DNA of 64,000 nucleotides from Gemmatimonas sp. (GCF_021298855.1 NZ_JAJTHI010000007.1:1-64000); one strand, 5' to 3'. Shown: positions 35,287-45,648, numbered from the stretch's first letter. Numbers and translations: made by a program. The notes: generated by a model from the letters alone, not told the origin.

Positions 35287-36174
35287 CTACCAGCCGCGCA
35301 CCACATCCCGCACCGCGTCCACGAACGCGCGCGCCTCGGTCGACGGGACCGCGCCGCGTCGCCACACGGCGACGATGTCGCGCTGCAGATCATGATCGAC
35401 GAGCGGGACATACACGCACTGCGGCGTGTTGTAGCGGCTGGCGGCCATGGCCGGCACGATGGAGACCCCCACGTCGGCGCCCACGAGCTCGAGCACCGTG
35501 GCCAACTGCGCGCTGCGGCACACCACCGACGGCCTGACCTGCCGGCTCGAACAGAAGCCGGCCACCTGTTCGCCCAGGCAGTGCGCCGGGTCGAGCGTCA
35601 CCGCCGGTGCATCGTGCAGCTGGGCCAGGGTGATTCGGCCGGCGCGTGCTGCCGGATGCGAGGCCGGCACGGCCACCACCAGGGCGTCGGTGCCCAGTGA
35701 CTCGGTATCGAGATGGTCGAACGCGTATGGGAGCGCCGCGATAACCAGATCCAGCGTTCCCTCGAGCAGCAGGCGCGCCAAAACCGCGCTGTAGTCCTCA
35801 CGCAGCTCCACGGTGGTGGTGGCGTGATGGGCGTGGAAGCGGCGCAGGGCGCCCGGCAGCACGTACGGCGCGACCGTGGGAATGGCCCCCACGTACAGCA
35901 CCCCGCCCCCGCTGGCCCCATCCCGCCGCACCGCTTCGGCGGTGGCCCGCATTTCGTCCAGCAGCCGCCGGGCGCGGGGATACAACGTGCGGCCAGCGTC
36001 CGTCATGGTCACCCCTCGGCCGTGGCGGGCAAACAGGACCGCGCCGAGCTCCGCTTCCAGCCGCTGGATCTGCCCCGACAGCGACGGCTGAGAAATCCCC
36101 AGCCCCCCGGCCGCCCGACTGAGGCTCCCGGCATCGGCCGTCTCCACGAACGCCCGCAAGAGATCGATGTCCAT
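35287..36174 (-). CDS. oxyR: OxyR, hydrogen peroxide-sensing LysR regulator
   Basis: LysR-type regulator of 295 residues: winged helix-turn-helix at 1-60 (LLRAFVETADAGSLSRAAGG, ISQPSLSGQIQRLE), effector domain after about 90. The two redox cysteines of OxyR are present at residues 199 and 208 in HCLGEQVAGFC, the same numbering as in Escherichia coli OxyR, where they form a disulfide with peroxide. The gene is divergent from katG with 164 bases between them, the classical arrangement for OxyR controlling catalase-peroxidase. A candidate operator lies just upstream of its start. This makes OxyR a firm call rather than a generic LysR. Confidence 0.93.
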   Translation of the reverse strand: MDIDLLRAFVETADAGSLSRAAGGLGISQPSLSGQIQRLEAELGAVLFARHGRGVTMTDAGRTLYPRARRLLDEMRATAEAVRRDGASGGGVLYVGAIPTVAPYVLPGALRRFHAHHATTTVELREDYSAVLARLLLEGTLDLVIAALPYAFDHLDTESLGTDALVVAVPASHPAARAGRITLAQLHDAPAVTLDPAHCLGEQVAGFCSSRQVRPSVVCRSAQLATVLELVGADVGVSIVPAMAASRYNTPQCVYVPLVDHDLQRDIVAVWRRGAVPSTEARAFVDAVRDVVRGW

Positions 36175-36180
36175 GACGCG

Positions 36181-36232
36181 CTATCATACTTGGCTATGGG
36201 ACTTATAGGAATGCCCCCATTGCTGCCTATAG
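36181..36232. promoter_or_regulatory. Candidate OxyR operator between oxyR and katG
   Basis: OxyR sites consist of ATAG/CTAT elements; the inner pair is CTAT-N7-ATAG. Exactly this is present: CTAT at 36194-36197, seven bases, ATAG at 36205-36208. Additional CTAT words occur at 36181-36184 and 36227-36230 (as CTATAG), though not at the ideal 11-base spacing. The site begins seven bases upstream of the oxyR start codon, so it could control oxyR itself as well as katG. Confidence 0.55.
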
Positions 36233-36245
36233 CTGGACGCTCTAG

Positions 36246-38573
<2,328 letters not shown>

Positions 38574-38593
38574 GGGGCCGGATACGGGCACAA

Positions 38594-38630
38594 CGCCACG
38601 GGGCACGCCGGATCGGCGTGCCCCGTGGCG
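38594..38630. terminator. Bidirectional hairpin between katG and the creatininase-like genes
   Basis: Perfect 17-base arms (38594-38610 and 38614-38630, cgccacggggcacgccg and complement) with a 3-base loop, 20 bases after the katG stop and 30 bases beyond the stop of the convergent gene. No long T-run, but the stem is very stable. Confidence 0.75.
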
Positions 38631-38660
38631 CATCCGCCCTTTGGCGACGTGCGACCGGCA

Positions 38661-39497
38661 CTACGGTTGCCCACCGCGGAACTGCTTCACCGCCGCATTC
38701 ACCTTGAAGTCGATGGCGATCTTGCCGATCGCCGCGCTGGCCTTGGTGGGGTCACCCTGCACACCCGCGTCGGGGCTGCCACCATTCACCGCGAGCTTGT
38801 CCATGCGAATGCCCTGGGCATGCACGTACAGCAGCTGCGACGTGTCGCTCGTGCCGGCGTGCGAGCCCACCACCTGCTCGCTCCAGCCGTAGGTCTTGTT
38901 GAGATAGTCGCGAATGAGCAGGCGCCCCTGCTCGTAGTAATCGGTGAGGGCGTGCACCCGCACCCCGCCACCGCCCCATTCGGCATTGAGCGCCTTCGCG
39001 ACATTCACCATGCCGCGCTGGTTGCCGCCACTGTCGCCAATGAGAATGATGTCGGTGAAGCCGTGCACCTTGAGGGAGCGCACCGCCGCGTCGAGCACCT
39101 GCTCGTACGCCGGCTGCAGCAGCGAGATCACGCCGGGCTTGTCCCCGAAACCCGGGCGCGTGTAGTCGCCCTCGGGCACGTACTGCAGCGTGGGCGCCAC
39201 CAGCGCATTGCCGAGGCGCTGGGCCAGCAGCCCGGCCGCGAAGGTCACGATGTAGTTGTGCTTCCCCATCACCATGTGCGGTCCGTTCTGCTCCGTGCCG
39301 CCGGTGGGGATGATGGCGATCTTGCGGCCACCGGCGATCGCATCGCGGATCTCGGTCCATGTCATCGCTTCCATGTACGGCGCCGCGTCAGGGTCCGGAC
39401 GTTCCTGCGCCCACGCCGGCGAGGCGGCGAGCAGCGACGCGGCGAGCAGCGAGAGCGCGGTGGTCATGACACCACGGCGAATGACAGCAGCGCGCAT
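38661..39497 (-). CDS. Exported creatininase-like protein (downstream copy)
   Basis: Protein of 278 residues with a signal peptide (LLAASLLAASPAWAQ) and the creatininase fold: MTWTEIRDAIAGGRKIAIIP, GGTEQNGPHMVMGKHNY, VPEGDYTRPGFGDKPGVISL, ILIGDSGGNQRGM and GSHAGTSDTSQLLYV. Compared with the family's usual E-x-H-G-x-H-L-P-x-G-x-D and N-G-H-G-G-N, here the metal-binding His of the first motif is Asn, the Asp is His, and the His of the second motif is Ser. A different metal site, or none, is likely, and creatinine amidohydrolysis should not be assumed. Its ATG overlaps the stop of a close paralogue by one base. Confidence 0.85.
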   Translation of the reverse strand: MRAAVIRRGVMTTALSLLAASLLAASPAWAQERPDPDAAPYMEAMTWTEIRDAIAGGRKIAIIPTGGTEQNGPHMVMGKHNYIVTFAAGLLAQRLGNALVAPTLQYVPEGDYTRPGFGDKPGVISLLQPAYEQVLDAAVRSLKVHGFTDIILIGDSGGNQRGMVNVAKALNAEWGGGGVRVHALTDYYEQGRLLIRDYLNKTYGWSEQVVGSHAGTSDTSQLLYVHAQGIRMDKLAVNGGSPDAGVQGDPTKASAAIGKIAIDFKVNAAVKQFRGGQP

Positions 39498-40336
39498 CAC
39501 TGGCTCCCTCCGGCGCGCAGCGCACGGATCTGGTCGAGGGCGTGGTTGATCTTGATCGTGAGGAGTTCGGCGCCCAGCTCGGCGCTGGCCTTCGTGGGAT
39601 CACCGTTCACGCCGCTGTCCGGTGCCCCGCCGTTGCGCGCGAGCCGCTCCTTGCGCACCAGCTTCGGGTTCACGTACAGCAGCTCCGAGGTGTCGAGCAT
39701 CCCGGCGTGGCTGCCAATGTCCTCATCGGTGAAGCCCCGGCCGCGCAGCATGACGCGCATGGCTTCGGCCGCCTTGGTGTAGTAGTCGCCAATGAACAAC
39801 GCGCGGGCACTGCCCGCCCATTCGGTGTTCAGCTGCTCGGCGGCCTTCTGCATGCCGCGTTGGTTGCCACCGCTGTCGCCAATGTAGATGATCTGCGTGA
39901 AGCCGCCCGCCTTGAGCGAGCGCCCGGCGTGCAGCAGCAGCTCCACGAAGCGATCTTCGGGAAGCGTGATGGTGCCGGGCTTGGTCATGTGCCCGCGCGG
40001 CGGATCCCAGCTGCCTTCGGGCACGTAGGTGATGATGGGCGCCACCAGCGCGTCCCCCAACGCCTGGGCAATGCGCGCGGTGGTGTGCGTGAGCACGTAC
40101 TTGTGCTCGCCATCTACCATATGGGGCCCCTTCTGTTCCTGCCCCGCCGTGCCAATGAGCACCGTGCGCGTGCCCGCCTGCTGGCGGTCGCGAATCTCGG
40201 TCCAGGTGAGTTCGTCGATGAAGACGGGGGGCGCCGGCTTCATGGAGGCGGCCTGCGCCACGAGGGCATCGGGCGTTGCCACGAATAGCGCAGTGGCGGC
40301 CGCCAGCAGCAGCGGAGAGTATCGAACGGGGCGCAT
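39497..40336 (-). CDS. Exported creatininase-like protein (upstream copy)
   Basis: Protein of 279 residues, about half identical to its neighbour by eye: signal peptide (LLLAAATALFVATPDALVAQ), LTWTEIRDRQQAGTRTVLIG, AGQEQKGPHMVDGEHKYVL, ITYVPEGSWDPP, IYIGDSGGNQRGM and GSHAGMLDTSELLYV, with a shared C-terminal NGGAPDSGVNGDPTKASAE. Where the family has a metal-binding His it has Lys, and SGGN replaces HGGN, so it shares the altered metal site. The pair looks like a local duplication kept as an operon. Both products are probably periplasmic. Confidence 0.85.
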   Translation of the reverse strand: MRPVRYSPLLLAAATALFVATPDALVAQAASMKPAPPVFIDELTWTEIRDRQQAGTRTVLIGTAGQEQKGPHMVDGEHKYVLTHTTARIAQALGDALVAPIITYVPEGSWDPPRGHMTKPGTITLPEDRFVELLLHAGRSLKAGGFTQIIYIGDSGGNQRGMQKAAEQLNTEWAGSARALFIGDYYTKAAEAMRVMLRGRGFTDEDIGSHAGMLDTSELLYVNPKLVRKERLARNGGAPDSGVNGDPTKASAELGAELLTIKINHALDQIRALRAGGSQ

Positions 40337-40469
40337 TAGGCTCGGGAGGGAGGAGCGTGGCGGCAGCTTCGACGAACGATCGCCGACGAACTTCGCGTGC
40401 GGGCGCGCCGTCGGCAACCCAGCGCCATGGCGCGTGTCGCCACGGCCGAACTGACCATGGGAGAACACG

Positions 40470-40511
40470 AGAAAGGGAGAAGGGGAGGATGTGCTCCCGT
40501 TCTCCCTTTCT
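40470..40511 (-). terminator. Hairpin downstream of the uppS operon
   Basis: Arms of 17 bases with one mismatch (40470-40486 agaaagggagaagggga; 40495-40511) around an 8-base loop, 47 bases after the uppS stop on the minus strand. No T-tract. The rest of the 221-base spacer to the creatininase-like genes holds no further clear signal. Confidence 0.6.
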
Positions 40512-40557
40512 GCTGTTGTCAGTGCAACCCGGACCCCGACGCAACCCGACCCGACGC

Positions 40558-41244
40558 CTACGCGCTGCCTACGGGAACCGGGACCGCGTTGAGGCCGCCA
40601 AAGCGCCGGTCGCGCTTCACGAAATCGGCAAAGACCGCATCGAGATCCGACGTGGTGAGGTCGGGGAACAGCGCATCGACGAACGCGAGCTCGGCATACG
40701 CACACTCCCAGAGCAGGAAGTCCGACAGGCGCCGCTCCCCACCCGTTCGCAGCAGCAGGTCCACATTGGGCAGCAACGGGTCACCTGGCCACTCGCCTTC
40801 CCCGGCACTCACGCGGGCGAACGCTTCCTGCAAGGCCGCCTTGCTGGAGTAGTCGATGGCAACACGCAGGTGCATGCGCGTGCACTGGGCAGTGCGCGCC
40901 TCCACCTCCTCCATCTTGGCCACCAGCGCCGGCGGCAGCCGGTCACGACGACCAATGATGGAGAGACGAATGCCGTTCGCCCGCAGCTCGGCGAGCTGCC
41001 GGTCGAGGTGCGAGGCGAACAAGTCCATGAGGAAGCCCACCTCTTCGCGCGGACGCTTCCAGTTGTCACTCGAGAAGGCGTACAGCGTGAGGTGCTGCAC
41101 TCCCAGTCGCGCACAGTGCGCGACGACCTCGCGGGCTGTCTGCGCACCGCGCGCGTGCCCCATCCACCGCGGGCGCGCCCGCTTGGCCGCCCAGCGGCCG
41201 TTGCCGTCCATGATGACGGCGAGGTGCCCCGGCACGCCGGTCAT
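40558..41244 (-). CDS. uppS: Isoprenyl diphosphate synthase (UppS, cis-prenyltransferase)
   Basis: Enzyme of 228 residues with the cis-prenyltransferase motifs: HLAVIMDGNGRWA (Asp13 binds magnesium-diphosphate), TLYAFSSDNWKRPREEV, and the C-terminal LLLRTGGERRLSDFLLWECAYAEL. It condenses isopentenyl units to undecaprenyl diphosphate, the lipid carrier for peptidoglycan and other envelope polymers. The usual LNYGGR segment is replaced by VAIDYSSKAAL, a noticeable variation. Last gene of a three-gene minus-strand operon: its ATG overlaps the regulator stop by four bases. Confidence 0.92.
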   Translation of the reverse strand: MTGVPGHLAVIMDGNGRWAAKRARPRWMGHARGAQTAREVVAHCARLGVQHLTLYAFSSDNWKRPREEVGFLMDLFASHLDRQLAELRANGIRLSIIGRRDRLPPALVAKMEEVEARTAQCTRMHLRVAIDYSSKAALQEAFARVSAGEGEWPGDPLLPNVDLLLRTGGERRLSDFLLWECAYAELAFVDALFPDLTTSDLDAVFADFVKRDRRFGGLNAVPVPVGSA

Positions 41245-41642
41245 GCGCCACCTACCCGTTTGATGAGAGCTTCCATGTGCGCGAGATAGCGTTCGAGGGC
41301 CTGTCGCCCCTCGGCGGTGAGTTGATACTCGGTGCGCGGCACGCGCCCGTCGAAGCGCTTCGTGCAGGTCACGTAGCCGGCGTCCTCGAGTTTGCGCGCA
41401 TGCACGGACACGTTGCCATCCGACGTGTCGAGCAGCGTCTTGAGATCGGTGAATGAGAGCCCGTCATGCACCGCCAACGCACTGACGATGGCCAGACGCA
41501 CGCGCTCGTGAATGAGCCGGTCGAGCGCGATCGGCAGCGCGGCGTCCCCGGTGACAGCTGTCAGCGGGGGCCGTGCCTTCTGAGGACGACCCGCGTCCGG
41601 ACTCGTTTCGTCCCGTCGGGCCCGCCCCGGGGACTCAGCCAC
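41241..41642 (-). CDS. Winged-helix transcriptional regulator (MarR/ArsR-like, PF13601 type)
   Basis: Protein of 133 residues with a single winged helix: LDRLIHERVRLAIVSALAVHDGLSFTDL, TSDGNVSVHARKLEDAGYV, then TEYQLTAEGRQALERYLAHM. The first 40 residues are disordered. The GTG start at 41642 overlaps the upstream membrane gene by eight bases and has no obvious Shine-Dalgarno sequence. Such proteins are often encoded beside membrane proteins and regulate the same operon. It sits between the membrane protein gene and uppS. Confidence 0.85.
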   Translation of the reverse strand: MAESPGRARRDETSPDAGRPQKARPPLTAVTGDAALPIALDRLIHERVRLAIVSALAVHDGLSFTDLKTLLDTSDGNVSVHARKLEDAGYVTCTKRFDGRVPRTEYQLTAEGRQALERYLAHMEALIKRVGGA

Positions 41643-42267
41643 CGTACCGCCTGGCGATGTACACACCGAACCCGATCTGCAGCACCCCGAACCCGAGGGC
41701 CATGAGGACATCACCGTGAGCGAAAGGGAGGAAGAGCGCGCAGGTGCCGAGGCCGAGGAATCCCCCCCCCATGAGCGGCACAGCGCGGATGGAGTGTGCG
41801 CCCGCGGTCGTGACCCCCACCCCGTAGAGCAGCAGCCAGAGACCAGGCAGCGTGCGGTGCAGCAGCCGGGCGTCGACGCCCGGGGTGAACGGATCGAGCA
41901 GGGCCGCCGTGAGCACGGCCCCGGCGAGCATGGACGGCCAGAATCCGAGCAGGAACTTCCGGGCCGGCACGCTGAGGGTGAACTCCGCCTGGTCGCGCAC
42001 GCGCCGGCGCATCTTGCGCCACATGGTCCAGCTGCCGGCGATCGCGGCCAAGACCGCCGTGCAGACCCACACCGCCACCCAGCGCTCGGCGCTGGACTGC
42101 GAGGCCGCCACCGGCGCGGCCAGCAGCGCCAGTGCCCCGACCCCTACGAGCCCCCAGCCCGGGACGTCGGTGAACGAGGCCGCGCCCTCCATGGTGCGCC
42201 GGATGAACGACAGGTCCTGCAATGCCCGGTCGTGCAACGCCGGAGGAGACGAGGTGGGGGCCGCCAT
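41635..42267 (-). CDS. Multi-pass membrane protein, unknown
   Basis: Protein of 210 residues with a cytoplasmic N-terminus (ALQDLSFIRRTMEGAASFTDV) and about five or six transmembrane helices (GWGLVGVGALALLAAPVAA, WVCTAVLAAIAGSW, ALGFGVLQIGFGVYIARRY). The N-terminal phrase with SFIRRTMEGA recurs in small gemmatimonad membrane proteins encoded next to PF13601 regulators, as I recall. Function unknown. First gene of the operon with the regulator and uppS. It is preceded by a good promoter so close to the ATG that the mRNA would be leaderless. Confidence 0.75.
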   Translation of the reverse strand: MAAPTSSPPALHDRALQDLSFIRRTMEGAASFTDVPGWGLVGVGALALLAAPVAASQSSAERWVAVWVCTAVLAAIAGSWTMWRKMRRRVRDQAEFTLSVPARKFLLGFWPSMLAGAVLTAALLDPFTPGVDARLLHRTLPGLWLLLYGVGVTTAGAHSIRAVPLMGGGFLGLGTCALFLPFAHGDVLMALGFGVLQIGFGVYIARRYGG

Positions 42268-42274
42268 AGGGCGG

Positions 42275-42303
42275 AGTATTCCTTGGGGAAACGCTTGTGT
42301 CAA
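42275..42303 (-). promoter_or_regulatory. Sigma-70-like promoter driving a probably leaderless operon mRNA
   Basis: On the minus strand a perfect TTGACA (42298-42303) is followed after exactly 17 bases by AATACT (42275-42280, four of six consensus). The start codon begins seven bases after the -10 box, so transcription would start at or very near the ATG at 42267. Confidence 0.65.
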
Positions 42304-42367
42304 GTACTTTGTGCAATGAAGTTAATCGAAACCCTGACGCCGTCTCCCGCCTCATCCGGACCTGCTG

Positions 42368-42847
42368 GTGCCCGCTTGGCTCCGTCGTACCCGTGCCGCC
42401 CTGACCATCGGCCTCACCTGGGCCCTCGGCTGGGCGCCCGTTGGAGTGCTGGTTGGCCTGGCCGTCGACCCTCACGGTCGCCTGGACGAACCCTGGCCCC
42501 TCATCTTCGCGTACCCGGGATTCGCCGGCGGCGTGCTCTTCTCCATCCTCCTCGCCCGGCGCGCGCACCATCGCCGCGTGGCGGATCTTTCCGTTCCACG
42601 CGTGGCGCGTTGGGGCGGGTTGGCCGGGCTGGCCGTCGGCAGTCTCCCGTTCCTCATTGGCAGCCCGACCGGGCGGATTCCGCTGGCCCTGCTGTACGCG
42701 GTGGTCGCCGGGGCCACCACCACCCTGTGTGCCGCCTCGGCGGCGGCCACCGTGGCCGTGGCGCAGCGCGGTCGCTCCACCGACCTCCCGGGCGCGTCAC
42801 ACGAGTCCGACCGCGTGGACGCCGCCGCCCTGTTGGCAGACCCCTGA
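42368..42847 (+). CDS. Small membrane protein, unknown
   Basis: Protein of 159 residues from a GTG start, with about four transmembrane helices (ALTIGLTWALGWAPVGVLVGLAV, PGFAGGVLFSILLARR, LAGLAVGSLPFLIG, LLYAVVAGATTTLCAASAAATVAV) and a short hydrophilic tail. The composition resembles small gemmatimonad membrane proteins of unknown role. Divergent from the uppS operon, convergent with the next small membrane gene, with two hairpins between. Confidence 0.65.
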   Translation: MPAWLRRTRAALTIGLTWALGWAPVGVLVGLAVDPHGRLDEPWPLIFAYPGFAGGVLFSILLARRAHHRRVADLSVPRVARWGGLAGLAVGSLPFLIGSPTGRIPLALLYAVVAGATTTLCAASAAATVAVAQRGRSTDLPGASHESDRVDAAALLADP

Positions 42848-42871
42848 CGGCGTACCGCTTCACCTCGAGCA

Positions 42872-42925
42872 GCCGCGCCGTCGGTGCCACACGGCGCGGC
42901 CATCACGCCGTGGCCAGCCACGGCG
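42872..42925. terminator. Two strong hairpins between convergent membrane-protein genes
   Basis: First stem gccgcgccgt/acggcgcggc (42872-42881 and 42891-42900, 9-base loop), second stem cgccgtgg/ccacggcg (42906-42913 and 42918-42925, 4-base loop). Together they probably terminate transcription from both sides. Confidence 0.6.
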
Positions 42926-42957
42926 CCGCGCGCGCCGGACTTCCGCGAGCCGTTCGC

Positions 42958-43344
42958 TCACGACGAGGACGAACGATGCCTGGCGATGAGGGTCTGCTCG
43001 CAGCCCAACGCCAGCAACGCACCGCCGGCGTACGCCGCGATGTCCAGCAGGTCAGCCGTGCGACCGAACAGTGGTACACCACGGAACTGCATCCATTCGA
43101 CCACGAGCCCCACCAATGCCACGGCCCCGGCGCGCGCCAGGGCCGGTACCCGCACGGGGAGATCCTCGGTCGCCACGCCCAGCAGCAGCACCATGGCGAA
43201 CGGCAAGAGCAGGTCCATCAGGTACCCGGTGACGAACCCCCGGAACGGGCCACGATACTGGGGACCAGTCACGAGGTGCAGGGTGGCGACCCCAACGCAG
43301 ATCGCCACCACAACAGCCTTGTGCACCGCCCGGGACGGCGGCAT
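42958..43344 (-). CDS. Small VanZ/DUF2809-like membrane protein
   Basis: Protein of 128 residues with four helices. GYLMDLLLPFAMVLLLG and VVEWMQFRGVPLFGRTADLLDIAAY resemble VanZ-like or DUF2809 proteins (Glu before a helix, Asp-Leu-x-Asp near the end). A Ser/Arg tail ends the chain. Function unknown. It lies eight bases downstream of the DEAD-box helicase gene on the same strand and is probably co-transcribed with it. Confidence 0.65.
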   Translation of the reverse strand: MPPSRAVHKAVVVAICVGVATLHLVTGPQYRGPFRGFVTGYLMDLLLPFAMVLLLGVATEDLPVRVPALARAGAVALVGLVVEWMQFRGVPLFGRTADLLDIAAYAGGALLALGCEQTLIARHRSSSS

Positions 43345-43351
43345 CGCGGGC

Positions 43352-45106
43352 TCAGCGCATCCGGTCGCGCCGCACCTGCACGCGCAGTCCCTTGATCTTG
43401 GTGTTCTTGAGCGCGGAGATCACCTCGTCGGCCATGGCTTCGGGCACTTCGACGGTGCTGAAGTTGTCGGCAATCTGGATCGACCCGATGTGCGCCGAGT
43501 CGAGGCCGGCCTCGTTGGCGATGGCACCCACGAGATCACCCGGACGCATCTTGAGCTTGCGTCCGGCACCAATCCAGAGGGTGGCTGCCGTCCACGCGGT
43601 TTCGCGCTTGGCCTTCTTCCCCTTCGCGCCGCCTTCCGGGCGACGCTCGCGCACGTCACCACGCGACGACGCGTCCCGTTCCCGACCGAAGGGACGATCA
43701 CCGCGTGGCTCACTGCGTTCGCGGGGTTCGCGCGGCGTGACGGCGGGAATCTCCGCTTCCTCGCCGCCATCGCGCGCGGCCACGAGCTTCACCGCCGCCG
43801 CCGCCAGATCCATGAGATCGAGTTCGCCGGCGAGCGACTCCACGATGCCGCGGAACGCGTCCAGATTCCCCTCGAGCACGGCTTCCCGCAGCGTGGCCTT
43901 CACCAGCTCCTGACGGTGGGCGCGCAGGTCGGCCACCGTGGGCACCTGCGCCACGTCGATCTTCTGGTTGGTCTGCCGTTCGATGTTGCGCAGCAGCCGG
44001 TGCTCACGCGGCTCGGCGAGCGTGATGGCCACCCCTTCGCGTCCGGCGCGACCGGTGCGTCCGATGCGATGCACATAGGTCTCGGCATCGGCCGGCACAT
44101 CGAAATTCACCACGTGACTCACGTGCTTCACGTCCAGCCCGCGCGCGGCCACGTCGGTGGCAATGAGCAGGTCCACCTTCTTGGCGCGGAACTTCTGCAT
44201 GACCCGATCGCGCTGATCCTGCGAGAGCCCACCGTGCAGCGATTCGGCACGCAGCCCGCGCGCGGTGAGGGTTTCGCTCAGTTCGTCCACCTCGGTGCGC
44301 GTGCGGCAGAAGACGATCGCACTGGTGGGCTGCTCGATGTCGAGGACCCGCGCGAGCGCGGGCATCTTGTGCGCCCGCGAGACGATGTAGGCCATCTGCC
44401 GCACCCGCGCCGATTCCCCTTCGGGCACGACTTCGCGCTCCACTGTCACGTGCTCGGGGTCACGCAGATACTTGCGCGTGATACCGGCGATGCGCGGCGG
44501 CAGCGTGGCGCTGAACAGCGCAGTCTGCTTCTCGGCCGGTGTGGCCTCGAGAATGGCCTCGAGTTCGTCGGCGAACCCCATGTCGAGCATCTCGTCGGCC
44601 TCGTCGAGCACCACCGCCCGCAACGTACTCAGCTTGAGCGTGTTGCGCTTGATGTGGTCGAGCGCACGGCCCGGCGTGGCGATCACCACATCCACGCCGC
44701 GCTTGAGGGCACGGATCTGCAGCTCCATGCTGGCGCCGCCGTACACCGCCAGCGCGTGCAGCCCCAGCGGCTTGCCGTAGCGGTGCACCGCTTCGGCCAC
44801 CTGCATGGCCAATTCGCGCGTGGGCACGAGGATGAGCACCGAGGGGCCACCCACAGCCGCCTTGTGACCGGCCCCGATGCGCGTCAGCAGCGGGAGTGAA
44901 AAGGCAGCCGTCTTGCCGGTGCCGGTGGCTGCCTGCGCCAGCACATCGCGACCGGCGAGCAACGCCGGGATGGCCGCACGCTGCACCGGCGTGGGCTCTT
45001 CGTAGCCGAGGGCAGACAGCGCGTCGGCGATGCGCGGGTCGACGCCGAGGGTAGCGAAGCCGTTGTTGGCGCCGCCCACGGGCATGTCCGCGTCAGTATT
45101 CGTCAT
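43352..45106 (-). CDS. deaD: DEAD-box RNA helicase with C-terminal RNA-binding domain (DeaD/CsdA type)
   Basis: Helicase of 584 residues. Core motifs: Q motif PTPVQRAAIP, AATGTGKTAAF (Walker A), PTRELAMQV, VLDEADEML, SATLP, then ARGLDV and HRIGRTGRAGREG. A charged linker rich in Arg and Glu leads to a C-terminal DbpA-type domain (about 505-580: AATLWIGAGRKLKMRPGDLVGAI, GSIQIADNFSTVEVPEAMADEVI). It remodels RNA in ribosome assembly or mRNA decay, often in the cold. Divergent from the SET gene 60 bases away. Confidence 0.93.
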   Translation of the reverse strand: MTNTDADMPVGGANNGFATLGVDPRIADALSALGYEEPTPVQRAAIPALLAGRDVLAQAATGTGKTAAFSLPLLTRIGAGHKAAVGGPSVLILVPTRELAMQVAEAVHRYGKPLGLHALAVYGGASMELQIRALKRGVDVVIATPGRALDHIKRNTLKLSTLRAVVLDEADEMLDMGFADELEAILEATPAEKQTALFSATLPPRIAGITRKYLRDPEHVTVEREVVPEGESARVRQMAYIVSRAHKMPALARVLDIEQPTSAIVFCRTRTEVDELSETLTARGLRAESLHGGLSQDQRDRVMQKFRAKKVDLLIATDVAARGLDVKHVSHVVNFDVPADAETYVHRIGRTGRAGREGVAITLAEPREHRLLRNIERQTNQKIDVAQVPTVADLRAHRQELVKATLREAVLEGNLDAFRGIVESLAGELDLMDLAAAAVKLVAARDGGEEAEIPAVTPREPRERSEPRGDRPFGRERDASSRGDVRERRPEGGAKGKKAKRETAWTAATLWIGAGRKLKMRPGDLVGAIANEAGLDSAHIGSIQIADNFSTVEVPEAMADEVISALKNTKIKGLRVQVRRDRMR

Positions 45107-45166
45107 GATTTTCTCCTGTAGCCCTCAAAGGTAGCACATCCGGGGCGCCGATGGTGAAATTCCATC

Positions 45167-45628
45167 ATGAACGTGATCAGCGGCCTGCCCTTCGAGGTCC
45201 GACCGAGCCCCATCCAGGGCCTCGGAGCCTTCGCCACGCGCCCCATCGCGGTCGGGACGCGCATCATCGAGTACGCCGGCGAGCGTCTCACCCCCGCCGA
45301 GGCCGAGGCGCGGTACCCCGACGAGCCGGGCTCGCGCCATCACACGTTCCTGTTCGCCATTGACGACGACGTGGTGGTGGACGCCTCCGTGAACGGGAAC
45401 GAGGCGCGATTCCTCAACCACTCGTGTGCCCCCAATTGCGATGTCGTCGTGGACGAGAAGCGGCTCTGGATCGAGGCGCTGCACGACATCGAGGTGGGGG
45501 AAGAGCTCGTGTACGACTATGCCTTCGTGCTCGAGGAGCGTCACACGCCGACCGCCAAGCGACGCTATCCCTGTGCGTGCGGCGCCATCACCTGTCGCGG
45601 TACCATTCTCGCCCGCAAGCGCGGCTGA
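45167..45628 (+). CDS. SET-domain protein lysine methyltransferase
   Basis: Small protein of 153 residues that is almost only a SET domain. GLGAFATRPIAVGTRIIEYAG is the cofactor-binding start, RFLNHSCAPNC (81-91) and VGEELVYDYAF (110-120) are the core motifs, and a post-SET zinc motif CACGAITC (Cys136, 138, 143, together with Cys87 of the core) ends it. The layout is that of eukaryote-like SET proteins; bacterial members methylate lysines on ribosomal, histone-like or other proteins. The target is unknown. ATG at 45167. Confidence 0.92.
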   Translation: MNVISGLPFEVRPSPIQGLGAFATRPIAVGTRIIEYAGERLTPAEAEARYPDEPGSRHHTFLFAIDDDVVVDASVNGNEARFLNHSCAPNCDVVVDEKRLWIEALHDIEVGEELVYDYAFVLEERHTPTAKRRYPCACGAITCRGTILARKRG

Positions 45629-45648
45629 GCCAACGGCGCACGGCGTGC

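Noticed and set aside
42884-44899. 671-codon plus-strand frame opposite the DEAD-box helicase gene
   Set aside because: It lacks domains and mirrors the helicase codons.
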